64,000 nucleotides of DNA from Bradysia coprophila (GCF_014529535.1 NC_050738.1:12540062-12604061); one strand, 5' to 3'. Counted from the first letter of the stretch, positions 31,325 through 43,423 are shown. Program-made: numbers and translations. The notes: a model not told the origin generated them from the letters alone.

Positions 31325-31477
31325 TGCCGGACTACTAATTGTCGAAATAATTGATAATAATTGCAAGTTTCTAAAATTATTCGTAACGGAACGGTACTCA
31401 ATAGTTATTCTCATTCGTCGGGGCCGATCAAATAGCGAAATTGCTTAAAATCAATCAGTACACAGATAAATATCATA

Positions 31478-31565
31478 CGACAAGGGATTAAAATATGAAA
31501 AGGAGAGTTTTCTTTTGAATTTTGAAGGTCCGAGGCGGAGCTGAGGTCATTAATCCAGAGCTTTG
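31478..31565. repeat. Degenerate family C hairpin (CCGAGG loop)
   Basis: The copy has GGGATTAAAATATGAAAAGG, the loop word TCCGAGGCGGAGCTGAGGTC and ATTAATCC. Its right arm is mostly lost, compared with the intact copy at 43424-43540. Confidence 0.55.
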
Positions 31566-33411
31566 TAATGGATTTTTCGCATGCTGTGGGCGTCGAAATT
31601 TTGTGGAATTCAATGAAAAGAACCATTTTCAACCCGCAATCATGTAAAACCGTTTTTATTATTAATATAACGTTTCGTTGCGATCAACTCTAGAATCCAA
31701 TAATTTGCTTTCCATGTCTAATTACTATCTGAGTGGAAACATCTAAAGCACGAAACGAACTACACTTCGTTTACTTACCCTTTACGCTATAGGCTATAAC
31801 AACAGAAAGAGGGAACAGTTTTCATTGTTATTTTTAAGCGGCGAGCAAAACAGAGTGACTGTGAATCGGCCTTAAAATTGTTATAGAATGTTTAAAGCCC
31901 ACTCAAACTGTCGGCCGTGGATAGGTTAACAATCCCACAAAGTTTCAACTTTTTGTGTTGCTCCTTTCTCAAGTTAATGCTAAAAAAATGTTTTGACCAC
32001 CCTCTGACATCACATGACATTTAGACACATTACACTCAAAATGGATTTTTTTGAAGAAAAAAAAAAAGGCAGACACCCTTTCGCTAGAATTGAACGACGA
32101 ATCGAATGAGCTATAACTCAACAATATCGGGGATAGCTTGTTTCAAAAATTGAAAATTCGGCTAACGAATTGGCGAATTGACTTTAATAGAATTAATTTC
32201 TTCTCAATCCAATATCCGGCTGTTTCTGTATAGAATCTACATCTTTGCCGAATGTGGTGCTAAAAGCGAACCATTTTCTTGTATTTCGTATACCTCGAAG
32301 AAGATCAAAAGTGACCAAAATATTCTCTCCTCTCAATTTAAATTGAATTTGAATTGAATTGAATTCAGAAGGAATTTACACCAACTCTATCCCGACAAAA
32401 TTTTTGGTCACTTTAATTTAATACGAAAGATATCGGAAAATTACATTCGCAATGACAATTTGATAAAAGTGAAATGAAAATAACATCCAGACAAATGATT
32501 GATTAACATCCATTAAATGAAAGCTTTCCCGCTTGCCTTAGGAAGAGTTGGAGTTTCTTCAGATATAGAGATGCTAACACCCTTTCGGTGCATACATAAA
32601 ACTTCCTATGAAACGGAACAGCAATGTGAATACATATGAACTAAGGACAGTTCTGATAAAATCATACAAATAAAGCTCAAGTTCCCACTAATTCTTGCAG
32701 ATGTGAATTCGAAGAACTTGGAATTCCTATGTTACGGTAAGACAACATTCACTTAAGCTTTGAAGCAGTATCAGTTCTGTATCCATTAATTTTTTTTCTT
32801 TCGAGCGATTAAGAATTTGTGATGTTGCGACACCTTCGATTTTATGAATCATTCATTGAAAGAGTAATTAAGGACGGTCAACTGATACGAGATATATCTT
32901 GCGCTCGCGTTTCAAATCGTTACAAATAATATTATTGCAACTTTTTATCACAAAATCTATGAATTATTGTTGTGACACAAGCACATACACAGACACAAAC
33001 ACCGTATTCTGTGAATGCGAACCATAATGGACCATTAACCATCCAGCAGCGATTAGACGTAATTTAGTGTTTCATTCTAGGCACTATAATCATGTCTGTA
33101 ATGCATTCAAGCTTACCAAACGTTATATATATGGACGTAATCATGTAGGTAGGTATACCGATGCCGTGTACATATAGACCGGATGATGATATATCCGATT
33201 GATACGAAAATCCATGAAAAATTCTAAAAAATCATTGTTCGTCAGTTATGAAAGATTGGTAATGATGAGTGGTTTGGTGTAGTCACAAGTGAGAAAAATT
33301 GGAAAAGTTCTTATGTCGCAGTTTTGAAATCGACCATTCTTACACGCAGCTTCATAATTTCAAGGAAAATTGTTTTGTTTTCACCGTCGCGAATACTAAT
33401 TAGACGAAACT
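31566..33411. other. Gene-free stretch upstream of the protease homologue
   Basis: No exon, paired repeat or element ends were recognised with confidence. A GAATTTGAATTGAATTGAAT low-complexity run lies at about 32345. Confidence 0.4.
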
Positions 33412-35733
33412 ATGTGTTTACAAGGTGTAAATAGGTTGGGTTTTTTCGTCGGGTTTTTATGTTCAGTCAATTGTTTAATTGACTTTACTGACGCTGAATC
33501 ATTTGGTAAGTAATAATTATTTATGACATCCAGTGCCTGATAAAGTACTTTGCACCGTGATTCATACAACATTTTCTGCCACAGAGGCATCTAAAGTTTG
33601 TAAATTTTGTATATTATGATGCTGAGTGACATAAAAATTCTTATGAAACGATATGTAATGAAATGCTCGATTGAACTTTATTTTGGATCCATTTGTTAGG
33701 TTTAACATTTTTCTCGAATTTTATTATCAAGCTTGTGAAATCGTCTGTGATGGAGCTTTGTATCAGAAGGAATTTGAGCTTTATTAGGAACACTTGCTGC
33801 CAGGACTCGATTAGCTCGAGAAAACCCTTTGGGTATGAATCAAATTAGTAAAAATTCGTTCATTTGGTAAAAATTAAAAGGTTCTTCCAATTGCAAGCAA
33901 GCTCGGGTCATGTTGTTTTTAAATTGACTGACCTATTCCGAGCTTTTTCTTGTTAGTCGTTTTTGCTCAACAATGACCAATAAATTCACTAGAAATTAAT
34001 CTTGTACTTCATTTTTTTAACATGCATTTTACATGCATACATTACCCAGAGCTTATAATTGTTTTTATAGTCGTTATCGATAACAGATAAATAGCTGTAT
34101 GTGACAGGTTAAACTAACAAATTTGATTCAATTCAGGTCGCTTGGTAATCCAATCCGATGAATCGTCCCGACACCAATCGTCTGATTTAGACGATATTCA
34201 AACGAATGCATATCTTCGATCTACATGTGATGGTCTGAACGATTGTGTCCCATTGTCCGAATGTTTGGCGCTACAATATCATGTAGCGAAAGCCTGTTAC
34301 TCGGGGGATCGATCGATATATTGTGGAATATCCGAACATGAGCCGTATGTATGTTGTCCGAGAAACCGTTTCGAGAAGGTGAACTCCTGTGGAAGGAACT
34401 TGGTGTCGGGACAACACTACAAGGGTCTGGGAGCGTTTCCGTTTGTTGCTAGAATTGGATTCAAGAGTGAGCAAATATTTTGCTTTATGCTGCATACCTT
34501 AGACTTAGGCGCAATTATCTTCACTTTAAGACACTAATACAGCATCGTTAGCATATCCTTGTGCTGGATCAATTATCAGCAGACGAGTTATTTTGACAGC
34601 AGCTCATTGTGCACTAGCGAAGGCAGATGGACATAGGCTGTAAGTAACTTCTGTACGTGATTTTGCCATATTCGGATAAAATAAAATGGAAATTCACTAA
34701 GGTCATCTGTTCGAATTGGCGAATACGACACCCAAACAGACCCAGATTGTCAGTCAGGTTTTTGTGCACCACCAGTGGTGAATCACGCAATAAGCCATGT
34801 AATAGTCCACCCGGATTATGTTTCCGGACAATATCATCATGACATTGCGCTTGTGGTACTTAAAACTCCACTTAACTACACTGGTAGGTTCATTGATTAT
34901 GCGTACAACTCGAAATGTAATTTTCACATTCATGTTGATTATTAGTTGCGGCGCAAGCGATTTGCCTTCATCCGGACAGGGAGAATTTAGTCGTTGGCAA
35001 GCGGGTAGTTGTAGTTGGCTGGGTAAGTATTTTTCCATTTCCGAAACGATGCTGCTATACTAATGGAATTAATTAGGGAAAGCTGTCCACTTCAAACATT
35101 CGTCTGCCAGATATGCAATTTTTAGAAGTTCCTCTAACGCCATGGGAGACATGTTTAAATGTATATGGTTCAACTGGTGCATTAGATTCACCGAAATCTG
35201 TTGGTAAGTGGACATAAGTTAATTGATTCCAGACCATTGCAATGAAAAACTATAATTTCTTTGCAGATGGTAAGTTGTTGATGCACCCGTAGAGATGACA
35301 AACCTTTTCTGATATGAATTGACTGTGTGTAATAGGGCAATGGATGTGTGCAGGCGGAGAGAGTAAAGATGCGTGTCAAGGATTTGGCGGTGCACCGTTA
35401 GTTTTTCGAGAAAACGGACTGTTTAAACAGGTAAAATTAGATTTATTTGTATCTTAGCCTTTTACCGACGGCCACTTCATCCGGTTAATCACAGACGCGA
35501 CCAAAATAACCGCAAAATTTTCGATTGTGTTTGATGTAATCATTTGGCCGCCGGTGGTCGGTGAAAGGTTAACATCAAGTGTTTACGTTCAGGTAGTTAG
35601 TAAGTAAACATAATTTCAGATTGGCATTATGTCGTTCGGATCGGACAATTGTGGGGCTAGGAAAACACCGAGCGTATATACGTCGGTATCTCATTTCTAT
35701 AAGTGGATTCAAGACAATTCACCACCGGAATAG
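33412..35733 (+). CDS. CLIP-domain serine protease homologue, catalytic Ser replaced by Gly
   Basis: Extracellular haemolymph-type protein of the CLIP serine protease family. Nine exons: 33412-33505, 34137-34466, 34531-34639, 34702-34883, 34946-35022, 35077-35203, 35267-35269, 35336-35430, 35620-35733; they sum to 376 aa in phase. Signal peptide 1-21; CLIP domain about 62-105 (CDGLNDC...CCP, seven Cys, one more than usual); trypsin fold from about 118. His167 (LTAAHC) and Asp225 (HHDIALV) are kept, but the GDSGGP motif reads GFGGAP, so Ser is Gly325. The usual activation site (R-IVGG) is also absent (GRNLVSGQHYKGLGAFPF). It should be catalytically dead and may act as a cofactor, as such homologues do in melanisation and Toll cascades. 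One exon appears to be only 3 nt. It is convergent with the decoy receptor gene. Confidence 0.9.
35267..35269 (+). other. Putative 3-nt microexon (ATG) in the protease homologue
   Basis: Between exons ending at 35203 and starting at 35336 lies TTTCTTTGCAG-ATG-GTAAGTTG, a strong acceptor followed three bases later by a strong donor. It would cut the 132-nt gap into introns of 63 and 66 nt, the normal size for this window. Including it changes Val-Gly-Gln to Val-Asp-Gly-Gln; skipping it also keeps frame. Confidence 0.6.
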
Positions 35734-36165
35734 TTTGTAATTTGGCAGACGCATTTGTGTTGACTATGAAAATTGTGATATTAAAATTTGTTAAACGGGG
35801 TGTGTTGGTGCACTGGACACGTATACCTATTACGATTGTGTTTTTGTTTATGAATGACTAGGTAACGAAAACAATTGACCATCGGATAGTGTTCTCTTCC
35901 ATAGCTAAGAGTATGGTAAAACTCAAGAAGTAATAGATTTGATTAGGCTAATGGTTACGCTTGCTGTTTGATAAAAATTAAAATAATTTATTTACGACAT
36001 TATCGATGACAAATAAGAGACAATTATTACATAACTAATGGTATACACAACGAAATTTTCAACACTTTAAAGCCTCCTTCTCTTATCCGTATACGTTCTC
36101 GGTCTTCCTTTTTTTTTACAAAATATTCACGAATCGAACAAATTACTACGTTGGCGGTGGCTACA

Positions 36166-39100
36166 TTAATTGAATAGCGCATAGTCCTCTTCGCCATAGT
36201 CACTGTCGCTCTCGGTTCCCTGGTTTTGAGATAACAATGAATTTGCCGTCGGAGGAGTAGTGGGTTTAAGCATTTCTTGCATAGTTGATTGGCTCTCGTT
36301 TGACGATGAATCAAAATTAAATTTTAAAGAGTCATCAAACGTGACACCCGCTTTCATATTTTTAAAGGCTACTACATCATGTAATCCTGGCAGAATGCGA
36401 ACTCCTATTTTAGAGACAGAATTGATTGACTCAACCATAAGAGGTGATTGATGTGCTTACCTTCATTATCGTGAAACGATGGTGGTTGTTCTGGTTCATC
36501 TGCATCAGAACTATCGTCCTTGGGAAGCAATAGGTCTTTGTCTTCAGCTTGTCGACTAAGCCGCTTCTGGATCGGGCTGTACAGACAACAAACAAAAAGG
36601 ATGAGGACAATGGCACTGATTGCCAGCACAACGCCCCAAATGTATAATGAATAGTCGGGAGGTTCCACTATTATTACAGCAGGAGTGCTAAACAATCCAT
36701 TTGATCCGATCGATATGCTACGGATTCGGAAGAAATGCGCTCCAATCGCTAAGTTTTCGATACGAAACCTGCGGGAAAAATAAGCAAAATTTACTTCAGC
36801 TAATCGAGACGTACGTACAGTACTAACGTGTAATTCGTGCTTTCCATGGCTTTTCTGGTGAAACACATGGTTTCGGTTCTGTTGCTATCCTCAAAAAACT
36901 TGTGGATCTGATAAGCGACGACATATGAATTCGGTTCAGCTGGTGGAGAAACGGTAAATGTTACTATATCAGAATCATCTGCATTGACTTTTATGGAAAC
37001 ATCATTCGTGCTAGGTGATGGTTCCGTGCGCTCCGAATGAAAATAGTAGTCACTGCAATTCGATATAATGTTGCATGCATAGACATGAAATGCATAGAGA
37101 TGGAACGGTTTCAAATTTGGCACAACCATACCGTCCAGATACTTGTCGTCAATGATGTGTGAGTGCAAGTAATATCTGGTGCTATCGGATTCATTTTTCC
37201 GTATTATTGGATCGGTAGTTCCGTGTTTGTGGTGAGGCGGTGCTTCAAAGGGCTCTTGTTTGTGACGATATATTGAATGACGTTCCGATGGGTGTTTTGC
37301 CGCGTCAACCTTCATCAAAACACTTTCAACATGATGATGGAATACGACGAATTTGAATGTTTTCTCGCAACTCGAATCCGATTCTCCGCAGGTCTGATTT
37401 GCATTTCGTTTAAAAAAGTCCAAATAAGCTCGCTGATCTCTACAACAGATTACTTTCGGTGCCTGAGTCTCAATCTCATTTTGTTCGACTTTTACTTTAG
37501 GGTTCTGACAATAATCGCGCTTATTAAGCTCATTCACATCGTCAATGATCGCGTACACATCGATGAAATACCTTTCCACCAATTCAGTTTCTGGCGTTGA
37601 CGGTATCCATTCCAATGTTATGCTTTCGTTTGTCTTCTGTTTGGTTCGAACAATTGGTGGCCGAGGCCGATCGGGAAGTGTCTTAAAATATTTCACTGGA
37701 CTTTGTCCCTGGGTAACATTTATCAGCTGATCCTTAAGTTGCAGTGACAATTGCGTTCGGACGTAGTAGGCGTATTGGGTGTATTGCTTCAGATTGGTCA
37801 CATTCATTTGATAATAGCCTTTCACCCTCTTCAGATCTCCGAACGGAACAAATACACTCTGCCAGACGTCGCTGTGAAAACCGAATGGAAAAAAATGAAT
37901 AAAAGAGGAAGGAATGTGAGAATGGATTTGCCTTACCCGTGTTTCGCTTTGCTTATCATTGGCAAATCCGACTCCTTGAATGTTGATCTGGTCTTTTTTC
38001 TGTGCATAAAAACGAAACAAAAATTTAGCGTGTCCAACGAAAGTAAAGAAACAAACAGGCAGGAAGAGATTCCATGTTATTCGAACGAATGCGCACTAAA
38101 CGTAGGCTTACCGTGGAAATACAGATCGTAAGAAGACATGGGGTCACCCAAGGTAAATATAGTGAAGAGGTAATGCCATATAAAACCGAATCAGATGTGC
38201 AGTGGCACGAAAGTTTGCTATAAACGCCATCTCTCACTGTCTTTAAAATAACAAAATTACTTAGAAACCTGGGCCATCTGTTTTGTGATAGGCACAACAT
38301 TTTGTGAAACACAAGTAAATCTTAGTCAACCATTTTTAAAAAAGATGTCAGTGGCAACAAACTGTTGTGCTATTGCGCATTACCTCCGCCCATATATTTA
38401 CCTTGATGTAACCGTGTAAATTAACTAAATTAACTATACTTCAGAGAAATGATAACAGATGTTGCTCCGCTGACCTTACGGTACGCAAGTAACGCCATCT
38501 GTTACCATTCTCTGCTCTCTACTTACGTTGAGCATGCGTCCAATCCGGAGAAATAAGTTATATTTTGTGACGGTGCCTCGATGTAGTACACAAAGTACCC
38601 AATAAGCCGTCTATTCGATCCAAAATCGCTGATGTTCCAATAAATCTGAACATCACTATACGAATTGACGATATGGAAAGCGTATATTCCTGCAAAAATT
38701 AGAAGTGTGACCGGTTAACACGAATCCTTTAAAAGCAGCAACAGCTGAAACACACTGGTAGCTTGACATGACTCATCATAGCCGTTTGTACTGTATCCAA
38801 ATGACTCATGCGTTCGGTCGTAAACGGTAATGTTTTGTAGATTATGAACTTCATTCATACACAGCTTGCTATTGTAATGAATGAACATTCCACCTCCGAT
38901 GATTTCGAGTTGTTGTGTCTCCTTCCAATTGAACAGCGTTTGCAAATTGTCATTTTCATAAATTTCGAGGCCATATAACCGCTGATATTCGTCCGATAGT
39001 TCATCGTTGCCTTTAACCGTTGACGTTATGTTCTGCACTTTTATCTTATTCAAATTGCGAAAAAATGCTAAAGATGTTAGGCTGAACGATCTGAATAATT

Positions 39101-41508
39101 TTACGATCAACAGTCAATATGGTCAGAATATAGAAAATCTAAACGAAAAGTTCAAATTACCGAAAAATCGTCAGCACACCGTTGATTGTTTCGATATTTC
39201 CGAGAGTTTGTTCTAGTATCTGATAGATATCTGTCATATTAGATCCAAGATTGATGTACAATGAGCCATCCACAACGGTGCATTCACGAAACTGTTCCAG
39301 ATCCGACGGACCGAGTACCCTTGACCCCGGGCATCTTGATATGCATTTAATCTCACAGGCAAAGCATTCGAATGGATGGAACGCTTTCGTATCCGGGTGA
39401 TAATTTGAATATGAAACGGGACACTTTGAACGGCATTCGCCGTTAAACGGAATCAGTCTGTGTTCTTTCATACACTCGATTTTAGTTATACAACGCATGG
39501 TATCACGAAAAATGATTCTAGAAAAAAATATATCGTAAATTGAATGCATCCGCTTCAACAAAATGATTTTACTTACAAATCACTGGGACATTCATCGACA
39601 CATGTGCCGTTCAAAGTGAGTTTTGTGCATACGTCGCAACCGGATGCTGTAGCATTCACACATCCACCCAGACAAGACTTGTGACACGTTATACCTTTCA
39701 TGCCTGTTTTAGAACAGGATTAAAATATTACGACAACTCGCAACTAAAAATGATGTAAAATGACTGCAAACCAAAAGCACCAGAACAGAATTTAAATAAC
39801 GGTCTGCTCGACATATTGTCAATTACGAGCCACTGTACAAATTATTAACGATTCCCGCCACTCCCTCAGTAGTCAGAATTTATTACATGAACTAAGCTTA
39901 ATGTTGGTACAGTGATACTGCGTCCCGACGCTCCATACAAAATAAAGGTCCTAATGACCGTTAAAGAAATCTGTTGTGGTGCTTGGTTCGCAGTGCATGG
40001 AAAAGAGCGCAATTTACGTTTTGTCATATTTTTAAAATATTTTTTGCTTCTCTGGCAGTTGATTGAGGTCCAGCATTTGTCGTTCTCACAGGCACGACAT
40101 GACTCATTGCTTGGACATTGCTTTGGAGTTGCTTGAATCACATTCCCTTTGCCAGCTGGCAGATCGTCTTCGTCTTCATCAGTTAGTGCTTCCCAATCGA
40201 CCTGCAAGTGAACAATAAATGTATGTGGCCTCTTCCTCTTCTGGTTGTTGACATAATGTAGTCTTTATATTATAGCGGAACCAATGCAGTAAAAGTTTTT
40301 GTATCATTCTGTGACTCGATACTTGTACTGGTGGTGAGATACGCTTTCGTCACGACAGAGTAAAGCTAACCAGGCAGGAGAGCTAATTTGACTACGGCTA
40401 ATTTGACTACGGACCTGAATAATCTAGTAGCCCTATATTTTTTGCGAATATAATTTTTCAATTTATGTCAGTGTTCATTTGAGTTCATTTCCATCCAGTG
40501 TATTAGGTCCCTTATTTGACGTTTCGAAAATGAACCGCTCCTGCCTGGTTTATTTTACTCTGCCGTGCTTTCGTCGTTTGCTTAACACTTTAGGAGTATG
40601 CGCCAAACATTCTTTATCGCTTTAGTTCATTTTTTTGTGTTCATAGTTAACATCGACGGTCTTTTTTTTAGTGGGTATGAAGAATGGTTGCTGCATTTCT
40701 ATTATGTCATTTTGTACGACTCGCGTCTACTGTGCGAAACCGGTATCTCTACTTATCTGCTCGGTTATAAATATTTTCATATTCATTTAGAATCACATCA
40801 TTGATATGGTAAGATTCTAAATCTAATTTTAGACAATATTTGAAAGTATAATAGCTGTGGAAAGCAAAGACCAAAAATAGAATGAAATCGTAAAAATTAC
40901 CGTATTGTGATAGCAAAGCCCTGGACATTGCTTGATCAAAACGTATCCTCGTTGAATTGATATAAGTGACTTGAGGTCAACCTTAAACGCAAAACGGTGA
41001 CTCTTGTTAACGATATCGTTACACGACTTTTTTTTTAGTAATTTTGATGATTGAAACACATACCTTTGCCATGTCGGGATTACCGAAAAGGACCAACGAG
41101 AACGACATAGCTAATTCTTTTCCTCGTATTACCATTAAATTGGGAAATAATTGACCAGGAGATGTCAGCCCCTTTACGTTAAAGATCAATAAATATCCAG
41201 TGATTTCTCTACCAGAAAAAATATGGATTTTGATCATTCGATATTGATTCTAGATTCATGATTCAAAATTACTTTAATTTGGGGAATTGATACTTGTTGA
41301 TGTCTGTGTTATTACGGAAGTCATCTATAGAATGGATAGTCAATGAACCGATAATCGATGTGCAATTAGTCAGCTGCAGCAAACCGCTCGGATCAAATTG
41401 TATCGAGATTGCCTTACATTCGACCGCATTTGCAACATTTTGACGCAACAGAAACACACATGTCCATAACGCAACCGAAATTAATATTCTCATTGCTATC
41501 ACTTTCAC
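36166..41508 (-). CDS. Kinase-less insulin-receptor-like transmembrane protein (decoy of InR)
   Basis: Predicted binder of insulin-like peptides that cannot signal by phosphorylation. Eleven exons join exactly to 1072 aa: 41508-41273, 41208-41064, 40981-40901, 40201-40018, 39703-39577, 39517-39161, 39090-38756, 38689-38527, 37871-36828, 36768-36461, 36404-36166. Order: signal peptide ([20 protein letters not shown]), L1 domain, furin-like Cys-rich region (about 175-320), L2, three fibronectin III domains with a long insert, membrane segment (about 933-954), and a 118-residue acidic tail that ends at a clear stop. No kinase motif is encoded here or in the 430 bp to the next gene. No RxK/RR furin site is seen in the insert. 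The tail has EDKDLL (about 966-971) and a terminal YALF (1068-1071), both endocytic signal types. Kinase-less InR decoys are known in insects; Drosophila Sdr is secreted, this one is membrane-bound. Confidence 0.92.
38445..38512. repeat. Small palindromic repeat (family E), copy 2, in decoy receptor intron 8
   Basis: Arms CAGAGAAATGATAACAGATG and CATCTGTTACCATTCTCTG enclose about 30 nt. The arms match the copy at 4589-4655. The repeat ends 16 bases from the exon 8 donor (exon end 38527), inside the 655-nt intron that separates the two halves of the first fibronectin domain. Confidence 0.75.
40351..40566. mobile_element. Short hAT-type MITE, 216 bp, in decoy receptor intron 3
   Basis: The inverted ends are CACGACAGAGTAAAGCTAAC (continuing CAGGCAGGAG) and CTCCTGCCTGG ... 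TTTACTCTGCCGT. The 8-bp duplication GCTTTCGT flanks it at 40343-40350 and 40567-40574. Internally GCTAATTTGACTACG is repeated twice. No coding capacity. It lies in the intron between exons 40981-40901 and 40201-40018. Confidence 0.8.
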
Positions 41509-42318
41509 TTCATGTATGGGATTTCAAAATTATAAATAAATTCGAATTGATAATGCGATGGACCAAAAACCGAATTTATTAACAGAAAATGATTTGAAAC
41601 GAATATCCGATAACGATTAAATGCGAATAACTGCCTGAAGACCGTTCAAATCAAACACAATATTTGCTACTCGCAACCTATCGAACTAATGAGTCTGAAA
41701 TAAAAAAAAATAATAATCGCCAGTGCGCGCTATTGTTCTCGGCAATAGGATATTAATTGGTGATTGTTCACGTTCAAAGTGTGTGTAATTTTCACAGACC
41801 ACAGAGATGATTTCTGTAAATTTAGTGGAACAGAGTGGTCAGTTGGGTAATGCACATATCAGTTATCATTGAGATATGAGAGAAATTAGAAAAGGATTCA
41901 TAATTTATTTAAGTAGAAGCTTTTTTGACTTAGAGTGACGTGCAATAATGACGTCCACATGTTTCTCCGGATTTTCGATCTCTTTTACCTGCAAAACGGC
42001 CTGCCTCATTTTCTCAAATCCACTGACAAAAAACGTTGAAAATCTAACCATGGAGCATGTGACTTTGTCTCCAGCCAATTTTTGTCAGTGGTCCTACATC
42101 CTACGAATGGTCGTTATTATTGCATGACCACTGAAAGATTGAATTGGCAATTCACTTGATTTTTTCGAGTATTCAAATTAAGTCTACCTGCACGCCACGT
42201 TACCTCTTGTACACTGAGCTCTTGCCAACTTTTGAATGAGTTCATAGATATCTATCTACGGTCCATCAGTAGGAAACTATTTTACTATGCAACCGAGCGG
42301 TCGAAACAGTCATTAAAG
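41509..42318. other. 5' flank of the decoy receptor gene
   Basis: No exon or TATA-like promoter was identified. A non-coding first exon may lie here but cannot be placed from sequence alone. Confidence 0.4.
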
Positions 42319-42424
42319 ACTAGGGATGAAACGATAAAAAGTGATTTGTGTGAATTTTGATCCGATCCGTAGCCGAGGTCACGAAAACACACGAAAACGA
42401 AACTTTTCACTGTAGCCCCGAGTT
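42319..42424. repeat. Family C palindrome, copy 1 of the 42-43.5 kb cluster
   Basis: It starts GACTAGGGATGAAACGATAA, has a loop with CCGTAGCCGAGGTCA, and returns as CACACGAAAACGAAACTTTT and then CCCCGAG. It is an older, diverged relative of the copy at 43424-43540. Confidence 0.7.
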
Positions 42425-42743
42425 GCGTTATATATATTTTCCTGAAGCATGCTAAAAGCCTTTTAGCGTAAGTTGGGAACAACATTTCTCCCAAACGACG
42501 TCGGAAATACACTAATTAGGAATGCATTTTACAGTCGAAGAAATAGTGTTTGAAGCGTGCAAAGTACGGTTTTCGACGCATATATCTCGTAATAGTATTT
42601 TACTTTACCTACCTATAATTGAAGCATTCCCTCCCCAGGGAAAGCCCTTTACCTCGCTCGTAAAGTAACAACATACTGCACACGGTAAATAATTCGATCA
42701 GATAGGACTTGATCGGATACTTTTAGTCATCTCGATACGAGAC

Positions 42744-43233
42744 TAGGGATAAAAAGAAGAAAATTAGAGTTTTCGTATAAATTTTGTTGATCTGAGGCGT
42801 AGGCGAGGTTAAGGCTCGAAACATGTCAGGTCAACCTGAAACCTGACCTTGAAAACCTGAAACCTGATTCGACCTGAACCTGAACTGATAGATTTTGACC
42901 TGACCTGGTTGACCTGAACCTGAAAATTGAAAACCTGACCTGACCAGAATTTATCTTGACCTGCCTGGCCTAACCTGATCTTTACTAATTTTTACTATAA
43001 CTTATGAAAAACGTGTAACACTGCATGAAACTGTGAGACAAAAAACATAATTTTAGAAGTCCACAAGTTAAATTTGAAACATGTCAAGTTAGGTCAAATT
43101 TAAATGAGGTCACGTAAATTTCAGGTCAGGTCAGGTTTTTGATTTTCAGGTCCTAAATCCTACCTATTCCGAGTCTTAGGCGAGGTCAATAAACACACGA
43201 AAACGAGACTTTTCATTTTTATCCCGAATAATG
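42744..43233. repeat. Family C palindrome interrupted by an ACCTGA foldback array
   Basis: The left part (42744-42815) runs GACTAGGGATAAAAAGAAG to CTGAGGCGTAGGCGAGG; the right part (about 43165-43233) runs GAGTCTTAGGCGAGGTCAAT to CATTTTTATCCCGA. Between them, 42825-43155 is filled by ACCTGA words on the left and TCAGGT words on the right, itself an inverted array. A related ACCTGA array occurs at 50110-50300. Confidence 0.7.
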
Positions 43234-43423
43234 TTATGGATTTTACATGCTGAAAGTAGTGCCTGAAACATGTAAAGTACGGTTTTCTACTCATTTAGCA
43301 TGTAATAGTATTTTACGTGTTACGGCATGTTTCATTTTCATTTACATTGCCGTAACACGTAATAGTATATTACTTCCGAGGTTGCAAGTTGTGTATTTGA
43401 TAAACAGCCCGACCCTATTACAT

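Noticed and set aside
35734-36165. Kinase exon of the insulin-receptor-like gene
   Set aside because: The stretch to the neighbouring gene is only about 430 bp and neither strand shows a GxGxxG, HRD or DFG motif.
37872-38020. N-terminal extension of the long minus-strand open frame ([14 protein letters not shown]...)
   Set aside because: A TTTTCACAG acceptor at 37872-37873 joins in phase to the exon ending 38527 and gives a continuous fibronectin domain; the extension is intron.
38085-38180. Possible extra decoy receptor exon reading [13 protein letters not shown] with a following GTAAGC
   Set aside because: No acceptor lies in front of it, the frame has a stop upstream, and the domain is complete without it.
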